From the NCBI GenBank assembly GCA_020047875.1, contig JAIFNE010000093.1:1-10019 (forward strand): 10,019 bases of DNA, read 5' to 3'. A model generated the notes under the pieces. The model ran no database searches and was not told the origin of the DNA. It was given only the letters and a program-made list of their open reading frames with translations. Every line of letters starts with the position of its first letter. Positions within the stretch are counted from its first letter, which is position 1. Origin of the DNA: Hydrogenophaga sp. Lineage in GTDB: Bacteria > Pseudomonadota > Gammaproteobacteria > Burkholderiales > Burkholderiaceae_C. The translations under genes and the position numbers were made by a program. This document shows, in pieces, positions 5,922 through 10,019 of this stretch.

Positions 5922-6392
5922 ATGAACCGACTATCCGCCATTCTTCCTGCAGCACAAGTGCTCGTCAGCGTGGATGCCACCAGCAAGAAACGCGCTTTCG
6001 AAGAGGCAGGCTTGCTGTTTGAGAGCCTGCACGGCCTCAACCGGGCACTCATCACCGACAGCCTGTTTGCACGCGAGCGCCTGGGCTCTACCGGTCTCGG
6101 CCACGGCGTGGCGATTCCCCACGGTCGTATCAAAGGCCTCAAGCAACCCCTGGCGGCGGTGTTTCAACTCGCCAACGCCATCGGTTTTGACGCGCCTGAC
6201 GAGCAGCCGGTTCAGCTCATGATTTTCCTGCTGGTGCCCGAGGCGGCCACGCAGAAGCACCTGGAAATCTTGTCCGAGATCGCTGAACTGTTGAGCGACG
6301 CCGGCTTGCGTGAGCAAATGAAGCAGGCCAGCGAGGCCGCGGGTCTGCACACGCTGATCAGCGGCTGGCAGTCAGCGCACGCCGCGGCCTGA
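5922..6392 (+). CDS. ptsN: PTS IIA-like nitrogen-regulatory protein (EIIA-Ntr)
   Basis: PtsN is the cytoplasmic terminal phospho-acceptor of the nitrogen-related phosphotransferase system (EI-Ntr, HPr/NPr, EIIA-Ntr). It regulates rather than transports; in other bacteria it affects K+ uptake, the stringent response and polymer storage. The 156-residue protein has the typical EIIA-Ntr/fructose fold. RERLGSTGLGHGVAIPHGRI (51-70) carries the phosphorylated histidine, His67, and the stretch PVQLMIFLLVPEAATQKHLEIL matches the conserved central strand and helix. Length is normal. ATG 5922 is supported by AGAGG (5912-5916) and by homology starting with RLSAILP. It is preceded by its own probable promoter and followed, after 149 bp, by hprK on the same strand. 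This pairing fits a shared job, since HprK controls HPr, the donor to EIIA-Ntr. Confidence 0.96.
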   Translation: MNRLSAILPAAQVLVSVDATSKKRAFEEAGLLFESLHGLNRALITDSLFARERLGSTGLGHGVAIPHGRIKGLKQPLAAVFQLANAIGFDAPDEQPVQLMIFLLVPEAATQKHLEILSEIAELLSDAGLREQMKQASEAAGLHTLISGWQSAHAAA

Positions 6393-6462
6393 CGCCTGTT
6401 GGTCGCCTGGCTCCACCGCCGCGCGGGCAGGTTGGGCGCCGCGTTTCAGTGTCCTGACGGGG

Positions 6463-6476
6463 CGGGGCTTGCCCCG
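6463..6476 (+). other. Short hairpin in the ptsN-hprK spacer
   Basis: CGGGG (6463-6467) and CCCCG (6472-6476) pair around CTTG. This is nested inside a wider inverted pair, TGGCTCC (6408-6414) with GGAGCCA (6476-6482), that shares one base with it. No T-run follows, so read-through into hprK is expected. It may act as an mRNA processing or stability element, or be incidental. Confidence 0.25.
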
Positions 6477-6541
6477 GAGCCACTCGGTTGCAGGCCTGTT
6501 TGTTCCCACGCCACCGCCATGCCCACCGCTTTGATCCAGCC

Positions 6542-7492
6542 ATGAAGCCCACCGTTGTCAGCGCCGACGTTTTGTTCGAAGACCACCGTGAGGCCCTCAA
6601 GTGGCAATGGGTGGCCGGTCTTGGCGCCTCCGAGCGGCGCTTTGACGAGGTGGCCATTCGCGAGGCACGTTCCGGCGCCGACCTGGTCGGCTATTTGAAT
6701 TACATCCATCCCTACCGCGTGCAGGTGTTCGGCGAACGCGAGGTGAGCTATCTCACCAGCGTCGATGGCGAAGACAACCGCCGCCGTGTCGCGCGCATCG
6801 TCACGCTTGAGCCGCCGGTGCTGGTGGTTGCCGATGGCCAGACCGCGCCGGACGATCTCATGGCGATGTGCGAGCGGGCACAGATTCCGATGTTCGCCAC
6901 GCCGCAGCCGGCAGCGTTTGTGATCGATGTGCTGCGGGCCTATCTGTCGCGCCACTTCGCTGACCGCGCGTCGATGCACGGCGTGTTCATGGACATCCTG
7001 GGCATGGGGGTCATGATCACCGGCGAGTCGGGTCTGGGCAAGAGCGAGCTTGGGCTGGAGCTGATCTCGCGGGGTCACGGCCTGGTGGCCGATGACGCTG
7101 TCGACGTCTACCGCATCAACCAGACCAGCATCGAGGGCCGATGCCCCGAGCTGTTGCAAAACCTGCTGGAGGTGCGCGGCATCGGCCTGCTCGACATCAA
7201 GGCCATCTTTGGTGAAACCGCGGTGCGTCGCAAGATGCGGCTGGCTTTGATCGTGCACCTGGTGCGCAAGGAAACCATGGAGCGCGACTACGACCGCATG
7301 CCCCACGAGCCGCTGTACCAGGACGTGTTGGGCGTACCGGTGCGCAAAGCGGTGATCCAGGTGGTGGCGGGGCGCAACATCGCCGTGTTGGTCGAGGCTG
7401 CGGTGCGCAACACGATCTTGCAGTTGCGCGGCATCGACACCTACCGGGAGTTCGTGGGAAGACACCACGCGGCGATGTCTCGCGGAGAGTGA
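6542..7492 (+). CDS. hprK: HPr kinase/phosphorylase
   Basis: HprK phosphorylates HPr on its regulatory serine using ATP or pyrophosphate and can reverse the reaction. In betaproteobacteria, with no classical sugar PTS, it acts in the regulatory PTS with PtsN. The 316-residue protein shows the N-terminal domain (about 1-135) and the C-terminal P-loop kinase domain: MHGV (His146 region), Walker A GESGLGKS at 161-168, VADDAVD at 182-188 with the acidic metal/catalytic residues, and the family signature EVRGIGLLDI at 210-219. The conserved KMRLALIVHL and GRNIAVLVEAA segments follow. I placed the start at ATG 6542 because the typical N-terminus MKPTVVSADVLFEDHRE begins there; no good ribosome-binding site precedes it. 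An in-frame TTG at 6488 would add 18 residues lacking family resemblance. The stop (7490-7492) runs directly into the inverted repeat at the hprK/fur junction. Confidence 0.95.
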   Translation: MKPTVVSADVLFEDHREALKWQWVAGLGASERRFDEVAIREARSGADLVGYLNYIHPYRVQVFGEREVSYLTSVDGEDNRRRVARIVTLEPPVLVVADGQTAPDDLMAMCERAQIPMFATPQPAAFVIDVLRAYLSRHFADRASMHGVFMDILGMGVMITGESGLGKSELGLELISRGHGLVADDAVDVYRINQTSIEGRCPELLQNLLEVRGIGLLDIKAIFGETAVRRKMRLALIVHLVRKETMERDYDRMPHEPLYQDVLGVPVRKAVIQVVAGRNIAVLVEAAVRNTILQLRGIDTYREFVGRHHAAMSRGE

Positions 7493-7496
7493 TTGA

Positions 7497-7611
7497 GCCC
7501 CCACGCTCCACCGCTGCGCGGGTCGCTGCCCCCCGAGGGGGTTGGGCCTGCCTTGGGGCGGCCCGGCGGCTGGCCCGTTGGCCCCCACGCTGCGCCGCTG
7601 TGCGGGTCGCT
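7497..7611. repeat. Inverted copy of the 81-bp-type repeat: one full unit plus a partial unit
   Basis: 7497-7570 is a close reverse-complement match to the array unit at 1356-1591. It starts GCCCCCACGCTCCACCGCTG, continues GCGGGTCGCTGCCCCCC and ends CCTTGGGGCGGCCCGGCGGC. Differences are a handful of substitutions and a 1-base indel. A second, partial copy starts at 7581 (GCCCCCACGCTGCGCCGCTG) and fades after about 7611, so the two starts are 84 bases apart. The internal inverted pair is kept (CCCCGAGG against CCTTGGGG, one G-T wobble). Together these copies fill most of the 139-bp gap between convergent hprK and fur, matching the mtnN/corA setting. Confidence 0.85.
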
Positions 7612-7631
7612 CCTCTGGTGGGTGTGGTCGC

Positions 7632-8075
7632 TCAGCGCTGGTCGGTGCTGGCTTCGCGGTGCGGGCAGTCGGTTTTGACGCAGGTGGCGTAAAGCGAGAG
7701 GGCGTGTTCCTGAAGCACAAAGCCACGCGACTTCGCCACCATCTGCTGGCGCTTTTCGATTTCCGCGTCAAAAAACTCCTCGACCCGTCCGCAGTCCAGG
7801 CAAACCAGGTGGTCGTGGTGCTGGCCCTCGTCAAGCTCATACACGGCTTTGCCCGACTCGAAGTTGCTGCGTGAGAGCAGGCCCGCCTGCTCAAACTGCA
7901 TCAGCACGCGGTACACGGTGGCCAGTCCGATGTCGGAGCGCTCGTTCAGCAGAACGCGGTAGACGTCCTCGGCCGTCATGTGTCGCTGCTTGGTGTTTTG
8001 GAAAACTTCAAGAATCTTCAGCCGCGGCAGGGTGGCCTTGAGGCCGGTGTTCTTGAGTTCTTCGATGTTGGACAT
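7632..8075 (-). CDS. fur: Ferric uptake regulator Fur
   Basis: Fur is a dimeric metal-sensing DNA-binding repressor; with Fe2+ it binds Fur boxes and represses iron uptake. The 147-residue protein has the N-terminal winged-helix domain: GLKATLPRLKILEVF (11-25), AEDVYRVL (35-42), and the recognition helix region GLATVYRVLMQFEQAGLL (50-67). The C-terminal metal/dimerisation domain has HHDHLVCLDCG (86-96), with the His/Asp metal ligands and the first CxxC pair (Cys92, Cys95), and a second cysteine pair CVKTDC (132-137) close to the end. This arrangement, with KAVYELDEGQHHDH, fits Fur rather than Zur, PerR or Irr. The start was set at ATG 8073-8075 (MSNIEELKNTGLKAT), where Fur homology begins; the frame is open to 8111 without resemblance, and the ribosome-binding site is weak. 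It is divergent from bamE, an arrangement known from other proteobacteria (fur-omlA). Confidence 0.96.
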   Translation of the reverse strand: MSNIEELKNTGLKATLPRLKILEVFQNTKQRHMTAEDVYRVLLNERSDIGLATVYRVLMQFEQAGLLSRSNFESGKAVYELDEGQHHDHLVCLDCGRVEEFFDAEIEKRQQMVAKSRGFVLQEHALSLYATCVKTDCPHREASTDQR

Positions 8076-8116
8076 GGTGCGGTAGCCCGGTCTGGCAGGG
8101 CGGAAAACCACCCCGG

Positions 8117-8168
8117 CGATACAATGAATGAATCATATCGTTGGCTTGTATGAGCCAGCCAATTTACT
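8117..8168. promoter_or_regulatory. Probable divergent promoter region of fur and bamE
   Basis: This AT-richer patch lies within the fur-bamE intergenic region. Towards bamE, TTGGCT (8141-8146) and TTTACT (8163-8168) have 16-base spacing. Towards fur, on the minus strand, TTGGCT (8162-8157) and TATGAT (8137-8132) are spaced by 19 bases, slightly long. The two -35 candidates are mirror images forming an inverted repeat, TTGGCT-N10-AGCCAA, with an AGCCA nested within. Next to it an imperfect dyad, CGATA (8117-8121) and TATCG (8136-8140), surrounds ATG-AATGA-like sequence. It could bind a regulator, possibly Fur itself, but it does not match the 19-bp Fur box well. Confidence 0.35.
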
Positions 8169-8224
8169 GCCGGCGGTGCGCTTGCACTGTTGTTTCCCGA
8201 ATCTCTGTTCCATCGCTCCACCTC

Positions 8225-8821
8225 ATGTACCCAACTTCTGCTCGATGCGAACTGCCGATGCTGCATGGGGCTGCTGGCCGGCGTTCTGGTGCGGTGCGCA
8301 TGCTGCTTCTGGGTGCGTTGCTGGCGCTGTCTGGCTGCTCCAGCTTGCGCGAGCGGTTGCCGGACGTGCCGAGTATCGGCAGCCTGGTGACGCCCTACCG
8401 GATCGACATTCAGCAGGGCAATGTGGTCACGCGCGAACAGGCGCAGGCGCTGCAGCCGGGCATGTCGCGCGCGCAGGTGCGCGACATCCTGGGTTCGCCC
8501 TTGCTCTCCAGTGTGTTCCATGGTGACCGGTGGGACTACGTGTTCACCTTCCGTCGCCAGGGCCAGCCGCTGCAAGAACGCAAGCTGACCGTGTTTTTCA
8601 AGGGTGAGGTGATGGAGCGGGTTGAGGCTGACGAGCTGCCCACCGAGGCCGAGTTTGTGGCTTCGCTGGACACCCAACGTAAGTTCGACAAGGCGCCCCC
8701 GTTGCAGGCCACCGAGGCGCAGCTGAAGGCATTTGACGAGCGAAACAAGGCCAGTGCACCGGCGCCCACACTGTCGGCGCCGCCGGTCATCAGCTACCCA
8801 CCGCTGGAGCCCGCGCGATGA
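8225..8821 (+). CDS. bamE: Outer-membrane protein assembly factor BamE (SmpA/OmlA lipoprotein)
   Basis: BamE is an outer-membrane lipoprotein of the BAM complex, which folds beta-barrel proteins. Counting from ATG 8225 (198 residues), a basic n-region (GRRSGAVR) precedes a hydrophobic stretch and the lipobox LSGC, with Cys38 as the lipidated residue. The SmpA/OmlA domain follows: PYRIDIQQGNVVTREQAQAL (57-76), GMSRAQVRDILGSPLL (79-94), DRWDYVFTFR (101-110) and the strand LTVFFKGEVMERVE (121-134). After about residue 150 there is a charged and then Ala/Pro-rich tail to residue 198, longer than in minimal BamE. The start is uncertain: in-frame ATGs at 8258 and 8300 also precede the signal core, and none has a good ribosome-binding site. 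The stop overlaps the dapB start (ATGA), implying one transcript. It is divergent from fur. Confidence 0.93.
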   Translation: MYPTSARCELPMLHGAAGRRSGAVRMLLLGALLALSGCSSLRERLPDVPSIGSLVTPYRIDIQQGNVVTREQAQALQPGMSRAQVRDILGSPLLSSVFHGDRWDYVFTFRRQGQPLQERKLTVFFKGEVMERVEADELPTEAEFVASLDTQRKFDKAPPLQATEAQLKAFDERNKASAPAPTLSAPPVISYPPLEPAR

Positions 8822-9639
8822 TTGCCGCGCCACAACTGCCACATCGCGTGTGTGTGGCCGGCGCCAGTGGGCGCATGGGACAGATGCTGGTGGAGGCGGT
8901 GCGCGACAGTGGTGACTGTGTGCTGGCCGGCGCGCTGGATGTCCCGGTCAGTGCGGCGATTGGGCAAGACGCTGGCGCCTTTGCGGGCCAGGCCACGGGC
9001 GTGGTGATTACCGCCGATGTGGCCGCTGGCCTGTTGCACAGCCATTGCCTGATCGACTTCACCCGCCCCGAAGGCACGATGGACCATGTGCGTGCCTGTG
9101 AGGCGCAGGGCGTGAATCTGGTGATTGGCACCACCGGGTTTTCTGACGATCAAAAGGCCGAGATCGCCGATGCCGCCAAGCGCATCGCGATTGTGATGGC
9201 GCCCAACATGAGCGTGGGCGTGAACGTGACCCTCAAGCTGCTGGAAATGGCGGCCAAGGCGATGCCCAACGGCTACGACATCGAGATCATCGAGGCGCAC
9301 CACCGCCACAAGGTCGATGCGCCGAGCGGCACCGCGCTCAAGATGGGCGAGGTGATCGCAAGTGCGCTGGGGCGCGATCTCAAGGATTGCGCGGTGTATG
9401 CGCGCGAGGGCGTGACCGGCGAGCGCGACCCCTCGTCGATCGGTTTTGCCACCATCCGCGGTGGCGATATCGTGGGCGATCACACGGTGCTGTTTGCCGG
9501 GATCGGTGAGCGGATCGAGATCAGCCACAAGTCGAGCAGCCGCGCGACCTATGCCCAGGGCAGCCTGCGCGCGGTGCGCTTCCTGAGCGGCAAGACCACC
9601 GGCCTGTTTGACATGTTCGACGTGCTCGGTCTGCGCTGA
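8818..9639 (+). CDS. dapB: 4-hydroxy-tetrahydrodipicolinate reductase
   Basis: DapB reduces 4-hydroxy-tetrahydrodipicolinate to tetrahydrodipicolinate with NAD(P)H, a cytoplasmic step of lysine and diaminopimelate synthesis that feeds peptidoglycan. The 273-residue protein is of normal length. The Rossmann nucleotide-binding motif GASGRMG is at 15-21, GTTG at 104-107 and APNMSVGVNV at 128-137. The signature EAHHRHKVDAPSGTAL is at 159-174 and holds the catalytic His (161, by analogy to E. coli His159) and Lys165. The C-terminal SHKSSSRATYAQGSLRA segment is also conserved. Start ATG 8818 overlaps the bamE stop, and GGAG (8806-8809) lies 8 bases upstream inside bamE. The stop is TGA 9637-9639; 45 bp without a terminator then lead to the next gene, so the three probably form an operon. 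Confidence 0.97.
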   Translation: MIAAPQLPHRVCVAGASGRMGQMLVEAVRDSGDCVLAGALDVPVSAAIGQDAGAFAGQATGVVITADVAAGLLHSHCLIDFTRPEGTMDHVRACEAQGVNLVIGTTGFSDDQKAEIADAAKRIAIVMAPNMSVGVNVTLKLLEMAAKAMPNGYDIEIIEAHHRHKVDAPSGTALKMGEVIASALGRDLKDCAVYAREGVTGERDPSSIGFATIRGGDIVGDHTVLFAGIGERIEISHKSSSRATYAQGSLRAVRFLSGKTTGLFDMFDVLGLR

Positions 9640-9684
9640 CCGGGCACCGATAGGCCCCACAACCCCACTTTTGCGGAGCGTGCC

Positions 9685-10019
9685 ATGGGCGTGCTGGAGA
9701 CGGTGATGCAAGGCGATGCACTCAGCCGCAGCGTGGCCGTGCTGCTGCTCGGCATGTCGGTGGCGAGCTGGGTGGTGATTCTCTGGAAAGGCTGGCTGCT
9801 GAGGCGCGCGGTGGGTGATGTGCAGCGCGCCAGCGCCGCTTTCTGGCAAGCCACCGATCTGGACAACGCCGAGCAGCGGCTGGTCGCATTCGATCGGCTG
9901 GGCTTGCTGCTGCCACTGTTGCAGGCGGCGCGCGGCCTGGATCGGGCTGCGCCGCAGACGCTGGCCGTGGCGGGCGATCGCTCCCAGCAGCTCACCCGCG
10001 TGCTGCGCGATGCGTTGCA
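9685..10019 (+). CDS. MotA/TolQ/ExbB proton channel family protein, N-terminal part (runs off window)
   Basis: The family forms the proton-conducting subunit of energy-transducing inner-membrane complexes (ExbBD-TonB, TolQR). The first 111 codons are present and the frame is open to the window end. The start MGVLETVMQGDALSRSVAV is followed by a membrane helix (about residues 17-34, VAVLLLGMSVASWVVILW), then KGWLLRRAVGDVQRASAAFW and a cytoplasmic stretch. This matches the N-terminal layout of ExbB/TolQ-type proteins, whose first helix ends in SWxxI(L/F)xK. ATG 9685 has GGAG (9674-9677) 7 bases upstream. The signature second and third helices lie beyond the window, so TolQ and ExbB cannot be told apart; an exbD/tolR-like gene next would be expected. 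Only 45 bp separates it from dapB, on the same strand. Confidence 0.82.
   Translation, partial: MGVLETVMQGDALSRSVAVLLLGMSVASWVVILWKGWLLRRAVGDVQRASAAFWQATDLDNAEQRLVAFDRLGLLLPLLQAARGLDRAAPQTLAVAGDRSQQLTRVLRDAL

Noticed and set aside
6463..6476. Intrinsic terminator between ptsN and hprK
   Set aside because: The stem is only 5 bp and no T-run follows, so it is listed as a hairpin of unknown role.
6488..6541. TTG-start extension of hprK by 18 residues
   Set aside because: HprK homology begins at ATG 6542 (MKPTVVSADVLF). The extra residues are unlike the family.
6446..7894. A 482-codon minus-strand open frame antisense to hprK and running through the repeat into fur
   Set aside because: It covers hprK in antisense and overlaps fur in another frame. 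Both true genes have complete signatures.
8076..8111. N-terminal extension of fur by 12 residues
   Set aside because: Fur proteins start near MSNIEELK. The extension overlaps the leader and has no resemblance.
8118..8140. A canonical 19-bp Fur box upstream of fur
   Set aside because: The best 19-base alignments to the Fur-box consensus match fewer than half of the positions by eye, so only an unspecified dyad is reported.
8794..9849. A 351-codon minus-strand open frame antisense to dapB
   Set aside because: It is a shadow of dapB, whose catalytic motifs are all present on the plus strand.
1..10019. Defence island, biosynthetic cluster, prophage or mobile element
   Set aside because: All genes are recognisable housekeeping or common regulatory families in a familiar order. 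No transposase, integrase, attachment-site repeat, CRISPR array or cluster of unknown genes is present.

Overview
The window looks like chromosomal, vertically inherited DNA from a GC-rich betaproteobacterium, most probably of the Comamonadaceae (Hydrogenophaga/Acidovorax-like). This placement is an inference from strong GC bias, protein sequences and gene order (hpf-ptsN-hprK, then fur divergent from bamE-dapB followed by an ExbB/TolQ-type gene). No database search was possible. I see no transposase, integrase, phage gene, tRNA, rRNA or CRISPR array.

Layout. Bases 1-1241 hold, on the plus strand, the 3' end of a long-chain acyl-CoA ligase (fadD-like) joined by an ATGA overlap to an MTA/SAH nucleosidase (mtnN). 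The mtnN gene is broken by a 5-bp tandem duplication. Bases 1242-1592 contain a GC-rich array of nearly identical 81-bp units. Bases 1593-4084 carry two minus-strand genes, corA (Mg2+ channel) and a patatin-like phospholipase. The phospholipase start overlaps, head to head, the start of a plus-strand MFS efflux permease (4083-5309). Bases 5444-7492 form a regulatory block: hpf (ribosome hibernation), a strong intrinsic terminator, a probable promoter, then ptsN (EIIA-Ntr) and hprK (HPr kinase/phosphorylase). A 139-bp gap made almost wholly of an inverted copy of the 81-bp-type repeat separates hprK from minus-strand fur. Divergent from fur are bamE (outer-membrane assembly lipoprotein), dapB (lysine/peptidoglycan precursor synthesis) and the start of a MotA/TolQ/ExbB proton-channel gene that leaves the window.

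How the genes relate. ptsN and hprK belong to the regulatory (nitrogen-related) PTS typical of betaproteobacteria, where HprK phosphorylates HPr and EIIA-Ntr is a regulatory phospho-acceptor. bamE, dapB and the ExbB-like gene are all envelope-related and tightly packed. fadD and mtnN are translationally coupled but have no obvious shared pathway.

The points most worth a second look are the repeat family found at both convergent gene junctions (mtnN/corA and hprK/fur), and the mtnN frameshift, which has a clear molecular cause. I did not find a convincing new multi-gene system here.
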